The translations under genes were made by a program, and so were the position numbers. The notes beneath the pieces are model-generated. The model made no database searches. It was not told the DNA's origin and saw nothing but the letters and a program-made list of their open reading frames with translations. From positions 110,097 through 174,096 of the forward strand of contig NZ_BSTL01000014.1 in assembly GCF_030269485.1 (NCBI RefSeq): DNA of 64,000 bases, given 5' to 3'. Each line of letters opens with the position of its first letter. The stretch's first letter is position 1. Positions 1 through 9,071 of the stretch are shown here, one piece after another. The DNA comes from Actinoplanes sp. NBRC 103695. Lineage in GTDB: Bacteria; Actinomycetota; Actinomycetes; Mycobacteriales; Micromonosporaceae.

Positions 1-2560
1 CGGTGCCCGCGCCCAGCCGGGACAGCAATGCCGCCACCGCCGACTGCACCACCATGAACACGCTGGCGCCGTGCCGTCTCGCCAAGGCGACCACGTTCTG
101 GTGTACGCCGACCGGAACCGCCAGTGGCACCGATCCGCCGCGATACGTGCCGACGGCCGGGCGGACCCGGTCGGTGGGCAGCGGGAGTTCGTCGGGCAGG
201 CCGGCGAGCAGGCCGGTCCAGTACGCGACCTGGTCCCGGAAGAGCTTCACCGCTTCCCGCTGCCACAGCGCGAAGTCCGCGTACTGCACCGGAAGCTCGG
301 TCCACTGTGGGGCACGGCCGGCCCGGCGCAGTTCGTACGCCTCGCTGAAGTCGCGCATCAGCGGCTCCATGGAAGATCCGTCGGCCGCGATGTGGTGCAG
401 CACCAGGACCAGGGCGTGGTCGTCCGGCCCGAGGGTGAGCAGGTGCGCCCGCAGCGGGATGTCCGCGGTCAGGTCGAAGCGCCGGCGAACGAGCCGGTCC
501 ACCGCCCGGTGCAGTTCGTCGGCCGCGACGTCCTCGCGGGTCAGCAGCGTGCCGAGGTCGGCCATCGGCACGAGCCGCTGCTGCGGCTGCCCGTCCAGCA
601 TCGGGAAGACGGTGCGCAGGGGCTCGTGCCGGCGCACGATGTCCGCGACGGCCGCGTGCAGGGCGTCGATGTCGAGTTCGCCGCTCAGCCGGGTGACGAC
701 CGGGATGTGGTACGCCGTGTCGTCCGGCCGCAGCTGCGCGGTCAGCCACAGCCGTTGCTGCGGGTAGGACAGCGGCACCACCGCCGGGCGGGTCTGGCGC
801 CTCAGCACCGGCCGTGTCCCGCCCTTCAGCACCGACACCCGCCGGGCCAGCTCCGCCAGGTTCGACGTCTCGAACAGGTCCCGGACCGGCAGCTCCACCT
901 TGAGCACCGACCGGACCCGGTTGACCAGCTGGGTGGCCAGCAACGAGTGCCCGCCCAGGGTGTAGAACTCGTCGTTGCGGCCCACCCTGGCCACGCCGAG
1001 GATCTCCTCCCACAGGCGGGCCAGGGTCTGCTCGACGGCACCGACCGGGGCCTCGTACGCCCGCTCGCCGGACGCCACCCCCGGGTCCGGCAACGCCTGC
1101 CGGTCGACCTTCCCGTTCCCCGTCACGGGCAGGGCGTCCATCAGCACGAACACCGACGGCACCAGATGGTCCGGCACGGAGGCCGCCATCCGGCGACGGA
1201 GACCGCCCGCATCCAGGGCGGAATCCCCGACCACGTAGGCGACCAGCCGCCGGTCCGCGCCCGTGCCGTGGACCAGCACCACCGCCTGGCCGACCCCGGC
1301 CAGGCGCATCAGGGCGGCCTCGACCTCGCCGGGCTCGACCCGGACGCCGCGGATCTTCACCTGGGCGTCGGCGCGGCCGACGAACTCCAGCTGACCGTCG
1401 GCGAGCCGGCGCACCACGTCGCCGGTCCGGTACATCCGCTCGCCGGCCGGGCCGAACGGATCCGCCACGAACCGGTGCGCGGTCAGGGCCGGACGGCCCG
1501 CATAGCCACGTGCCACCCCAGCGCCCGCCAGATAGAGCTCGCCGACCGCCGCCTCGCGCAGGGAGTCGTCGAGCACGTAGGCGCGGACGTTGCTGATCGG
1601 CCGGCCGATCGGCGGCGTCGTCCCGCCCTCGCCCAGGGGCTCGCTCACGGTGGCGGCCACGGTCGTCTCGGTGGGCCCGTACGCGTTGAGCATCAGCCGG
1701 TTGCGGGACCAGCGCGCGACCGTCGCGGGCGGGCACGCCTCCCCGGCGACGACCAGCGTCACATGGTCCGGCAGCCCGCCCCCGGCCTCGACCGCGGACA
1801 GCAGGGACGGCGGCAACGTCACATGGGTGACGCCGCGGTTCTCCACCAGATCCACCAGCGCCCGGCCGGGCACCAGCCGTGACCCGTCCGCGACGACCAG
1901 CGCCGCACCCGACAGCAGCGTCGTCCACAGCTCGGAGACCGAGGCGTCGAAGCTGACCGAGGCGAACTGCAGGCGCCGCTTGCCGGGCCCCAGCCCGAGC
2001 AGGTCCCGTTGCGCCGTCGCCAGGTTCGTCACGCTGCGATGGGTCACCACGACGCCCTTGGGCAGCCCGGTCGAGCCCGACGTGTAGATGACGTAGGCCG
2101 CGTGGTCCGGCAGGAGCGGGGCGTTCCGGTGCGCGTCCGCGAGGGCGTGGGCGTCCTGCCCCGCGATGTCGTCGGCCGTCTTGGGGTCGTCCAGGACGAG
2201 TTCGGAAACCCCCGGGGGTACGGAGGTCCGCGCGGCGATCGTCGTCACCACGCACCGCACCCGCGCGTCCGACATCATGAACGCCGCACGCGTGGCGGGG
2301 TACGCGGCGTCCACCGGCACGTAGATGCCGCCGGCCTTCACCACGGCCAGCGCCGCCACCACGAACTCGATCGACCGGTTCAGCAGCAGCCCGACCGCGA
2401 CCTCGGGTCCGACCCCCTGGGCGACCAGCGCGCGGGCCAGCCGGTTCGACCGCTCGTCCAGCTCCCGGAACGACACCGAGGCGTCCTCGGCGATCACCGC
2501 GAGTTCGTCACCGCCACGCTCGACCCGGGTTGCGAACAGATCCGCCAGGGTGCCGGTCAA
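1..2560 (-). CDS. Nonribosomal peptide synthetase, first ~853 residues (A-T-C), truncated by window edge
   Basis: The protein begins directly with an adenylation domain (about residues 10-500): the ATP-binding core YTSGSTGLPKGV lies near residue 157 and NAYGPTETT near 290. A carrier domain follows with GGHSLLATQ (phosphopantetheine Ser near 536), then a condensation domain with HHIAADG (HHxxxDG) near 719 that is cut at position 1. Aligned by eye to GrsA, the specificity code reads D-A-S-T-V-A-A-V-A-K; DAxT codes are usual for aromatic amino acids such as Phe, Tyr or beta-hydroxy-Tyr, so an aromatic substrate is inferred. The start is TTG at 2560, preceded by GAGGAGA; the only nearby ATG (2579) is out of frame and a stop lies in frame at 2581-2579. 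The protein activates one amino acid, loads it on its carrier and condenses it with the next module. The missing C-terminus is outside the window. Confidence 0.95.
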   Translation of the reverse strand, partial: MTGTLADLFATRVERGGDELAVIAEDASVSFRELDERSNRLARALVAQGVGPEVAVGLLLNRSIEFVVAALAVVKAGGIYVPVDAAYPATRAAFMMSDARVRCVVTTIAARTSVPPGVSELVLDDPKTADDIAGQDAHALADAHRNAPLLPDHAAYVIYTSGSTGLPKGVVVTHRSVTNLATAQRDLLGLGPGKRRLQFASVSFDASVSELWTTLLSGAALVVADGSRLVPGRALVDLVENRGVTHVTLPPSLLSAVEAGGGLPDHVTLVVAGEACPPATVARWSRNRLMLNAYGPTETTVAATVSEPLGEGGTTPPIGRPISNVRAYVLDDSLREAAVGELYLAGAGVARGYAGRPALTAHRFVADPFGPAGERMYRTGDVVRRLADGQLEFVGRADAQVKIRGVRVEPGEVEAALMRLAGVGQAVVLVHGTGADRRLVAYVVGDSALDAGGLRRRMAASVPDHLVPSVFVLMDALPVTGNGKVDRQALPDPGVASGERAYEAPVGAVEQTLARLWEEILGVARVGRNDEFYTLGGHSLLATQLVNRVRSVLKVELPVRDLFETSNLAELARRVSVLKGGTRPVLRRQTRPAVVPLSYPQQRLWLTAQLRPDDTAYHIPVVTRLSGELDIDALHAAVADIVRRHEPLRTVFPMLDGQPQQRLVPMADLGTLLTREDVAADELHRAVDRLVRRRFDLTADIPLRAHLLTLGPDDHALVLVLHHIAADGSSMEPLMRDFSEAYELRRAGRAPQWTELPVQYADFALWQREAVKLFRDQVAYWTGLLAGLPDELPLPTDRVRPAVGTYRGGSVPLAVPVGVHQNVVALARRHGASVFMVVQSAVAALLSRLGAGT

Positions 2561-2723
2561 CAGCTGTCTCCTCTGCCATCACGCCTTTGTGCTGAGATGG
2601 CAACAATCTGGTCGTTCACCCCGGAGAGATCAACATGAGACAAAACACCCGAATGAAAGTGCACAAAATTGGTGCGGAATGCGTCGACGGGTAGGACGCA
2701 GAACACGACGGATTCGACGGCGG

Positions 2724-3578
2724 TCAATCCAATGTGGTGGGTGGGCCTAAGATCCGGCGCATCGGCCGTGGCGGCACGCCGCGCTGCCGCCACTCCCTGG
2801 GATAGCCGAGCGACACCTCCTCGAAGCGGACCCCGTCGTGGTGGGTGGTCCGCGGGATGTGCAGGTGGCCGTAGACCGCCACGGCCGCGCGGTAACGCAG
2901 GTGCCAGTCGGCGGTCAGCTCGGTGCCGCACCACTGCGCGAAATCGGGATAGCGCAGAACCTCGGTCGGCTCGCGGAGCAGCGGCCAGTGGTTGATCAGC
3001 ACGGTCGGCATCGCCGCGTCGGTCGCGTCGAGCCGGCGGGCGGTCAGCGCCACCCGCTCCCGGCACCACGACTCCCGGTCCGGGAACGGCGACGGATGCA
3101 GCATCACCTCGTCGGTGCAGACCACCCCGGCGTCGTACGCCCGGCGCAGCGCCTCCTCCTTGTCGGCGGCACCCGGCACGCGGAACGAGTAGTCGTACAG
3201 CAGGAAGAGGGGTGCGACCGTGACCGGACCGCCCTGGCCTGCCCAGATCGGGTAGTCGTCCTCCGGGGTGAGCACGCCGTTGTCCCGGCACATCCGGACC
3301 AGCGCCTCGTAGCGCTCCACGCCCCGCAGCCGCACCGGATCGTTCGGGTGGGTCCACAGCTCGTGGTTGCCCGGCGCCCAGATCACCGTGCCGAACCGGT
3401 CACGCAGGGCCACGAGGGTGCGCTCGACGTCGGCGAAGTTCTCGCCGACGTCACCCGCCACGATCAGCCAGTCGTCGGCCGTCTCCGGTCGCAGGCCGTC
3501 GGCGACCCTCCGGTTCCTCGGGTACGAGACGTGCAGGTCACTGACCGCGAACAGGCTCCCCGTCATCGCATCGATCAT
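2724..3578 (-). CDS. Metallophosphoesterase (calcineurin-like)
   Basis: This 284-residue protein carries the full set of dinuclear-metal phosphoesterase motifs: DLH (14-16), GD (42-43), GNHE (70-73), NHWPL (around 193) and GHLH (around 236). It should be a soluble hydrolase of phosphomonoesters or diesters; the natural substrate cannot be read from the sequence. Its first codons overlap the 3' end of the upstream AfsR-type regulator by 41 bp, so the two are probably translated from one message, and the NRPS follows 163 bp downstream. An in-frame ATG at 3566 is an alternative start. In actinomycetes such phosphoesterases are often found next to peptide-synthetase or carrier-protein genes (family knowledge); a role in the cluster is inference. 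Confidence 0.85.
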   Translation of the reverse strand: MIDAMTGSLFAVSDLHVSYPRNRRVADGLRPETADDWLIVAGDVGENFADVERTLVALRDRFGTVIWAPGNHELWTHPNDPVRLRGVERYEALVRMCRDNGVLTPEDDYPIWAGQGGPVTVAPLFLLYDYSFRVPGAADKEEALRRAYDAGVVCTDEVMLHPSPFPDRESWCRERVALTARRLDATDAAMPTVLINHWPLLREPTEVLRYPDFAQWCGTELTADWHLRYRAAVAVYGHLHIPRTTHHDGVRFEEVSLGYPREWRQRGVPPRPMRRILGPPTTLD

Positions 3579-6561
3579 GCCGGATCAGCCGGGCGCGGAC
3601 GTCGTCGGCGTCGGACGTGCCCAGCTCGGTGAAGATCAGCAGCGCCCGTTCGAGGTGGTCGCGGCCCTCGACCGCGCCGAGCGTGGCCGCCAGACCCTGG
3701 TGAGCCCAGGCCTGCTCGTAGCGGTCGCCGAGCTCGCGCGCCAGGGCCAGCGCCGCGGTGTGGTGGCGACGCGCCTCGGCGGTGGCGCCGGTGGCCAGCG
3801 TGGTGCGGCCGAGACCGTTCAGGGCGGCCGGCTCGCCGTGCCGCGTGCCGCCCCGCCGCAGGAGTGCGAGCCCCTCCCGGAAGGACCGGGCGGCGCGGGT
3901 GAGGTCGTCCAGCGCGTGGTGGACGCGGCCGAGGTAGGTCAACGTCCGCGCCTCGCCGCCGGTGTAGCCGTGCCGCCGATAGAGGGCCAGCGCCCGCTCC
4001 AGCGGTTCGAGCGCCGCAGCCCGCTCGCCCCGGCGGAGAAGTGCCAGGCCCAGGTTGGCCAGGGCGTCGGCCTCCCCGTCCGGCTTGCCCGCCGCGCGGA
4101 AGAGGTCGATCGCCTCGCGGTGGTGGTCGGCGGCGACCGCGGCCGAGCCCTGCATCATCCGGATGACGCCGAGGCCGGTGAGGCTGTGCGCCGCGCCGAT
4201 CGCGTTGCCCACGCGGCGGTGCCGGTCCAGGGCCTCCTGCCGGTAGGCGGCCGCGGCCGGCAGGTCACCCAGGCTCTGATGGACGGCGCCCAGGTTGGCC
4301 AGCGCGTCGGTCTCCCCCTCGTCGTCGCCGCACGCCCGGAAGAGGCTCGCCGCCTGCCGGTAGAGCCCACCGGCCGTCCGGTAGTCCGCCCGCCACCAAT
4401 GGACGGCGGCGGTGTTGTTCAGCGCGCGGGCCTCGGCGGACCGGTCGCCGAGCAACCGTGCGGCGCGGTGGGCATCGGCGTGCACGGCCAGCGCCTCGGC
4501 ATGGTGACCGCCGATGTCGAGGTAACGGAACAGCGTCCTCGCCAGCGCGATCGCGTGGTTCTCCCAGCCGTGGGCCGCCCCGTGGGCACACATCGCCACC
4601 AGGTTCGGCCTTTCCGCGTCCAGCCAGGCGCGCGGTGCCGCGGGCGTCGCCGCACGCGCCGTCGCGGGCCGTTTGTGCCGCTCGGCCGGGTGCAGCGCGT
4701 CCATCGCGGCCGCGGCGGTGCCGAGGTAGTGGTCGAAGAGGCGGGTCAGGGCCGTCCGCCGGTCCGCCTCCGCGTCGTGCGCGGCGGCGAGATCGATGGC
4801 GTACGCCCGGAGCAGGTCGTGCCGGCCGTACCGCCCGGGCTCGGCGGCGTGGACCAGATGCGCCCGGGCCAGGGTGGCGGTGATCTGCGCCGCGTGATCG
4901 ACGGTGACCCCCGCGAGGGCGGCGACGGCGTGCCGGTCGGCGTCCGGTCCGGGATGCAGACCGAGCAGCCGGAACACCCGCGCCGCATCGGCCGGGAGCC
5001 GCCGGTACGACCAGGAGAACACCGAACGCACCGCGGACCGGACCTCGCCCGCATCCAGCAGGTCCAGGCGGCGGGGCCGGTCGGCGAGCTCGGCGTTGAG
5101 CGCGGCGAGGCCGGTGTGCTCGTCGGTTGCCGCGAGCTCGGCTGCGACCCGCAATGCCAGTGGGAGCCGTGCGCAGTGTCCCGCCAGCTCGGCGGCCGCC
5201 GCGGGGTCGGCCGTGACCCGCGCGCCGATCAGCCGTCGAAGCAGCGCGACAGCGTCGTCCAAGGGCAACAGACCGAGGTTCATCCGGTACGCGCCGTCCA
5301 GCGCGACCAGCCCGCCGAGAGAGTCCCGGCTGGTCACCACGGCCACGCAGCCGGGCGTCCCGGGCAGCAACGGCCGGACCTGGTCGGCGCTGCTCGCGTT
5401 GTCAAGCAGCACGAGCACCCGGCGTCCGGACAGCACGCTGCGGTAGCGGGCGGCGCGCTCGTCCGGGTCGAGCGGCACAGCGGCGCCGGCGACGCCGAGC
5501 GCGCGCAGGAACCCGGCCAGCGCGTCCGCCGCCACCACCGGCTGCTCGGGGTCGTAGCCGCGCAGGTTCACGTGGAGCTGTCCGTCGGGGAAACGATCGG
5601 CGATCCGATGCGCCCAGCGCACGGCGAGCGCGGTCTTGCCCACGCCGGCAGTGCCCGCCACCAGCACCACCCCGGCCGATCCGGGCGCGATGCTCGCCAG
5701 TGTCCCGTCGAGGTCGGCGAGCTCCCGGTCGCGTCCGGTGAAACCGGCGACCGCGGGCGGGAGCTGCGCCGGTGTGATGGGCCCGGGCGGCGTGATCGCC
5801 GGCCGGACCGTCTCGGCCGGTCGGATCTCCAGCGCCGGGTCCGCGGTGAGGATCCGCTGGCGCAGGGTACGCAGCGCCGGTCCGGGGTCGATGCCGAGCT
5901 CTTCGGCCAGCCGGGACCGGACCACCTCGTAGTGGCCGAGCGCGTCAGCCCGCCGGCCGCAGCGGTCGAGCGCGAGCATGAGCTGACCGGCGAGACGCTC
6001 GTCGAGCGGCCGGGCGGCGGCCCGCGCGGCCAGGCCGGGCAGGACGTCGTGGTGCCGTCCCCGGCGCAGCTCGATGTCGTCCCGGTCGAGCTCGGCGGCG
6101 ATCCGCCGGTTGGTCACCACGTCGCGCACAGCATTCAGCCAGGGCGTGTCCAGCGTCGCGAAGGCCTCGCCGCGCCACAGCCCGAGCGCCTCGGCGAACA
6201 GCGCCGTCGCCTCACCGTCGCCGGCGGCCCGCGCGCGGGCCACGAGGTGGTCGAAGCGGTGCAGGTCCACGGCCAGCTCGTCGACCGTGAGCTGGTAGCC
6301 GCCGGGCCGCCGGACGACGCCCACCCCGTCGGCGCCGGCCAGCAGCCCGCGGATCCGGGAGACGTAGTTGTAGAGCGTGCCCACGCCCCGCGGCGGCCTG
6401 CCCGCCCAGACCCGGTCGACGAGCTGATCGAGGGCGACCACCCGGTTGACGTCGACCAGCAGAGCCAGGAGCACGCCGCGCTGTCGCGAGTGCCCGATGT
6501 CGACCGCGCGCCCGTCCACGTGCACCTCGACGTCTCCGAGGACCCGGAACTCGACCTCCAT
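3538..6561 (-). CDS. AfsR/SARP-family transcriptional regulator with NB-ARC and TPR domains
   Basis: A 1007-residue regulator with the classical AfsR order: an OmpR-type winged helix (about 1-95, beginning VEFRVLGDVEVHVDG), a bacterial transcriptional activator domain (about 100-245), an NB-ARC ATPase (Walker A GTAGVGKTA near 305, LVLLDNASS kinase-2 motif near 390) and a C-terminal row of tetratricopeptide repeats (about 640-980). SARPs bind direct repeats upstream of biosynthetic genes and recruit RNA polymerase; the ATPase and TPR parts act as signal sensors. It is the first gene of a minus-strand group leading through the phosphoesterase to the NRPS, so it is the likely pathway activator. 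The short upstream region holds 11-bp-spaced repeats that could be an autoregulatory site. Confidence 0.93.
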   Translation of the reverse strand: MEVEFRVLGDVEVHVDGRAVDIGHSRQRGVLLALLVDVNRVVALDQLVDRVWAGRPPRGVGTLYNYVSRIRGLLAGADGVGVVRRPGGYQLTVDELAVDLHRFDHLVARARAAGDGEATALFAEALGLWRGEAFATLDTPWLNAVRDVVTNRRIAAELDRDDIELRRGRHHDVLPGLAARAAARPLDERLAGQLMLALDRCGRRADALGHYEVVRSRLAEELGIDPGPALRTLRQRILTADPALEIRPAETVRPAITPPGPITPAQLPPAVAGFTGRDRELADLDGTLASIAPGSAGVVLVAGTAGVGKTALAVRWAHRIADRFPDGQLHVNLRGYDPEQPVVAADALAGFLRALGVAGAAVPLDPDERAARYRSVLSGRRVLVLLDNASSADQVRPLLPGTPGCVAVVTSRDSLGGLVALDGAYRMNLGLLPLDDAVALLRRLIGARVTADPAAAAELAGHCARLPLALRVAAELAATDEHTGLAALNAELADRPRRLDLLDAGEVRSAVRSVFSWSYRRLPADAARVFRLLGLHPGPDADRHAVAALAGVTVDHAAQITATLARAHLVHAAEPGRYGRHDLLRAYAIDLAAAHDAEADRRTALTRLFDHYLGTAAAAMDALHPAERHKRPATARAATPAAPRAWLDAERPNLVAMCAHGAAHGWENHAIALARTLFRYLDIGGHHAEALAVHADAHRAARLLGDRSAEARALNNTAAVHWWRADYRTAGGLYRQAASLFRACGDDEGETDALANLGAVHQSLGDLPAAAAYRQEALDRHRRVGNAIGAAHSLTGLGVIRMMQGSAAVAADHHREAIDLFRAAGKPDGEADALANLGLALLRRGERAAALEPLERALALYRRHGYTGGEARTLTYLGRVHHALDDLTRAARSFREGLALLRRGGTRHGEPAALNGLGRTTLATGATAEARRHHTAALALARELGDRYEQAWAHQGLAATLGAVEGRDHLERALLIFTELGTSDADDVRARLIRHDRCDDGEPVRGQ

Positions 6562-6573
6562 GATGGACTGTCT

Positions 6574-6600
6574 ACCAGCGCGTTCCAGCTTCGCTCCAGG
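6574..6600. promoter_or_regulatory. Candidate SARP-type direct repeats upstream of the AfsR-like gene
   Basis: Three copies of a CCAG core lie at 6575, 6585 and 6596. The last two read TTCCAGC and CTCCAGG, exactly 11 bp apart, the heptamer-plus-4 spacing that SARP winged helices recognise. The site is 13-39 bp in front of the regulator's start codon and within the 104-bp gap shared with the divergent secreted-protein gene. Function is inferred from geometry only. Confidence 0.4.
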
Positions 6601-6665
6601 TTCTGCGGGAATCCGTCACCCAGGCTCTCCCCGATGCCGACATCCATCACGCACAGGGAGACACC

Positions 6666-7259
6666 ATGACCGTCCGCAAACGGTGGTTCGCCGCCGTCGC
6701 CGTCGCCGTCGCCGTCCTCGGGACCGGAGCCGCAGCCGCCCACGCCGCGATCCCGAACTCCGGCACCGGCCTGATCAACGCCTGCTACAACACCGACAAC
6801 GGCGCGCTGCGAGTGATCGACACGCAGATCGGGCAGAGCTGCCGCGGCGTCGAGCAGCCGATCAACTGGCCGTCAGCCGGCTCCCGGGCGACGTCCTACC
6901 AGACGCCGCAGCCGGTCCTGCTGCCGCACGCCGGAGGCCTGGGGTTCACCGTGCTGGCGGGTCCGGTACTGCCGGCCGGCACATGGAACACCGACATGCA
7001 CATCATCCTGATCAACTCGACCAGCGCCGCGAACACGTTCCGATGCGGCCTCTACAACGGCGGCGGCGCTCTGCTGGCCGGTGACGCGCAGTCCGTGCCG
7101 GCGTTCAGCTACCAGAGCCTCACCCTGCCCAAGCTGATCACGCTCACCCAGCCGGACCGCATCAACATCCAGTGCCTGCACGACAGTGACATGCCAGCCG
7201 GCGACGTTCAGGTCTACCACGGCGAGGTCATCACCGAGCTGATCAGCACACGTTTCTGA
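6666..7259 (+). CDS. Small secreted protein of unknown function
   Basis: A 197-residue protein with a clear Sec signal peptide (positively charged MTVRKR start, Ala/Val-rich core, likely cleavage after AAHA near residue 28). The mature start contains a GTGLINACYNTDNGALRVID stretch and a Cys a little later (SCRGVEQPINW), a short segment often found at the mature N-terminus of exported actinobacterial proteins, followed by a beta-rich domain with two further cysteines. No catalytic motif was recognised. AGGGAG in front of the ATG supports the start. The gene is divergent from the AfsR-like regulator and is closed by a strong terminator at 7271-7300. Confidence 0.8.
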   Translation: MTVRKRWFAAVAVAVAVLGTGAAAAHAAIPNSGTGLINACYNTDNGALRVIDTQIGQSCRGVEQPINWPSAGSRATSYQTPQPVLLPHAGGLGFTVLAGPVLPAGTWNTDMHIILINSTSAANTFRCGLYNGGGALLAGDAQSVPAFSYQSLTLPKLITLTQPDRINIQCLHDSDMPAGDVQVYHGEVITELISTRF

Positions 7260-7270
7260 TCGAGGGGGCG

Positions 7271-7300
7271 AAAGGGGCGGGCCGGGCGGTCCGCCCCTTT
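7271..7300 (+). terminator. Intrinsic terminator after the secreted-protein gene
   Basis: A perfect 10-bp stem, AAAGGGGCGG pairing with CCGCCCCTTT around a 10-nt loop, starts 12 nt after the stop codon and ends in TTT. It separates this gene from the mce operon. Confidence 0.8.
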
Positions 7301-7333
7301 CGGCACTGTGGACATGCGTGCGAGCTACACGCG

Positions 7334-7342
7334 TGTTATACC
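7334..7342 (+). promoter_or_regulatory. Candidate extended -10 promoter of the mce operon
   Basis: TGTTATACC reads as an extended -10 element (TGn followed by TATACC) about 40 nt before the GTG at 7383. No convincing -35 was found at standard spacing. If this is the promoter, the upstream in-frame GTG at 7308 cannot be the translation start. Confidence 0.4.
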
Positions 7343-7382
7343 TCTGCAACCGGTTCTTCGCCGGGGGGCGGGGAGGTGCTCG

Positions 7383-8315
7383 GTGGGTGTGGCCGTGGGC
7401 GTCGAGGGTCTGACGAAGACGTTCGGCCGCCAGGTGATCTGGGAGGACGTTTCCCTGACGCTGCCCGCCGGGGAGATATCCGTCCTTCTCGGACCCTCCG
7501 GCACGGGCAAATCGGTGTTCCTGAAGACGCTGGTCGGCCTGCTGCGGCCGGATCGCGGCTCGATCTGGATCAACGACCAGGACCTGCCCACGCTCTCCGA
7601 GCGGAAGCTGTACGAGATCCGCCGGCTCTTCGGGGTGCTGTTCCAGGACGGCGCGCTCTTCGGGTCGATGAACATCTACGACAACGTGGCCTTCCCGCTG
7701 CGCGAGCACACCCGCAAGTCCGAGGCGCAGGTGCGGGAGGTCGTCGCCGAGAAGCTGGACATGGTCGGCCTGAACGGCGCCGAGCACAAACTGCCGGGTG
7801 AGATCTCCGGTGGCATGCGCAAGCGGGCGGGGCTGGCCCGGGCGCTGGTGCTCGACCCCGAGATCATCCTGTTCGACGAGCCGGACTCGGGCCTCGATCC
7901 GGTGCGGACGGCGTACCTCAATCAGTTGATCATCGACCTGAACCAGCAGACCGGCGCGACCTTCCTGATCGTCACGCACGACATCAACACCGCGCGGACC
8001 GTGCCGGACAACATCGGCCTGCTGCACCACGGGCACCTGGCGATGTTCGGGCCGCGCGAGATGCTGCTGTCCAGCACCGAGCCGGTGGTGCGGCAGTTCC
8101 TCAACGCGCAGCGGGTCGGCCCGATCGGGATGTCCGAGGAGAAGGACGAGACCGAGCTGGCGGCGGAGGCGGAGTCCGGCGAGGAGCTCGGCCCGCTGCC
8201 ACCGATCCCGGTGCAGCTGCAGCCCTCCAACAGAAAGCCCCGGGACGCCCAGCGGGAGCCCGGCCGGTGGTGCGCGGAGAACAACATCGAGCCGCCGGCC
8301 GGGTCGTTCCGATGA
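7383..8315 (+). CDS. Mce transporter ATP-binding protein (MlaF/Mkl family)
   Basis: ABC ATPase of about 310 residues that powers the Mce lipid importer. Visible motifs are Walker A GPSGTGKS, the ABC signature ISGGMRKRAGLARAL, Walker B ILFDEPDSGLDP and the switch histidine in IVTHD. An acidic C-terminal extension of about 80 residues after the ATPase core resembles the longer Mkl-type subunits. GTG at 7383 is chosen because GGGAGG precedes it at ideal spacing and a likely promoter lies just upstream; the frame is open to a GTG at 7308 without a ribosome site. Its stop overlaps the first permease gene by 4 nt. Confidence 0.92.
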   Translation: MGVAVGVEGLTKTFGRQVIWEDVSLTLPAGEISVLLGPSGTGKSVFLKTLVGLLRPDRGSIWINDQDLPTLSERKLYEIRRLFGVLFQDGALFGSMNIYDNVAFPLREHTRKSEAQVREVVAEKLDMVGLNGAEHKLPGEISGGMRKRAGLARALVLDPEIILFDEPDSGLDPVRTAYLNQLIIDLNQQTGATFLIVTHDINTARTVPDNIGLLHHGHLAMFGPREMLLSSTEPVVRQFLNAQRVGPIGMSEEKDETELAAEAESGEELGPLPPIPVQLQPSNRKPRDAQREPGRWCAENNIEPPAGSFR

Positions 8316-9070
8316 ACGTCCTGGTGAGCACCGGCACCTTCGTGGCGTTCTGCCTGGACACGGCACGGAAGACGGTGCGACGCCCGTTCCAGGTGCGGGA
8401 GCTGATCCAGCAGGCCTGGTTCATCAGCTCGGTGTCGATCCTGCCGGCCGCCCTGGTGTCCATCCCGTTCGGCGCGGTGATCGCGCTGCAGCTCGGCTCG
8501 CTGGTCCGGCAGCTGGGCGCGCAGTCGTTCACCGGCGCGGCGTCGGTGCTGGCCGTGGTGCGCGAGTCGGGACCGATCGTGACCGCGCTGATCATCGCCG
8601 GCGCGGGCGGCTCGGCGATCTGCGCGGACCTGGGCGCCCGGAAGATCCGCGAGGAGATCGACGCGATGCGGGTGCTGGGCATCGACCCGATCCAGCGCCT
8701 GGTGGTGCCGCGGGTGATCGCGTCGATGCTGGTCGCGGTGCTGCTCAACGGCCTGGTCAGCGTGGTCGGGGTGTTCGGCGGCTACGTGTTCAACGTCCTG
8801 GTGCAGGGCGGGACGACCGGGGCCTACATCGCCAGCTTCCAGGCGCTGGGTCAGCTGTCCGACCTGGCCGCGGGCGAGATCAAGGCGCTGGTGTTCGGGG
8901 CGGCGGCCGCGCTGGTCGCGTCGTACAAGGGGCTGAACGCGGGAGGTGGGCCGAAGGGCGTCGGCGACGCGGTGAACCAGAGCGTGGTGATCACGTTCAT
9001 GCTGCTGTTCGCGCTGAACTTCCTGATCACGGCGATCTACTTCCAGGTCGTACCGCAGAAGGGCACCTGA
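8312..9070 (+). CDS. yrbEA: YrbE/MlaE-family permease A of the Mce transporter
   Basis: A 252-residue integral membrane protein with the MlaE permease fold: an amphipathic N-terminus, several long hydrophobic segments (for example SVSILPAALVSIPFGAVIA) and the conserved loop ICADLGARKIREEIDAMRVL that contacts the ATPase. The ATG at 8312 overlaps the ATPase stop as ATGA, which fixes the start. Two YrbE subunits form the membrane channel core of actinobacterial Mce systems, which import lipids or sterols. Confidence 0.92.
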   Translation: MNVLVSTGTFVAFCLDTARKTVRRPFQVRELIQQAWFISSVSILPAALVSIPFGAVIALQLGSLVRQLGAQSFTGAASVLAVVRESGPIVTALIIAGAGGSAICADLGARKIREEIDAMRVLGIDPIQRLVVPRVIASMLVAVLLNGLVSVVGVFGGYVFNVLVQGGTTGAYIASFQALGQLSDLAAGEIKALVFGAAAALVASYKGLNAGGGPKGVGDAVNQSVVITFMLLFALNFLITAIYFQVVPQKGT

Positions 9071-9071
9071 G

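Noticed and set aside
71..1882. A 603-residue plus-strand frame across the left end
   Set aside because: Shadow of the NRPS; the minus strand has all A, T and C domain motifs.
2560..2579. ATG at 2579 as the NRPS start
   Set aside because: It is out of frame with the adenylation domain; the frame closes with a stop at 2581-2579.
3367..6669. An 1100-residue open frame on the plus strand
   Set aside because: It is antisense to the AfsR-like regulator, has no domain, and reflects GC-rich codon bias in the opposite strand.
7308..7382. Longer N-terminus for the Mce ATPase from the GTG at 7308
   Set aside because: No ribosome site, overlaps the likely promoter, and adds unrelated residues before the ABC domain.
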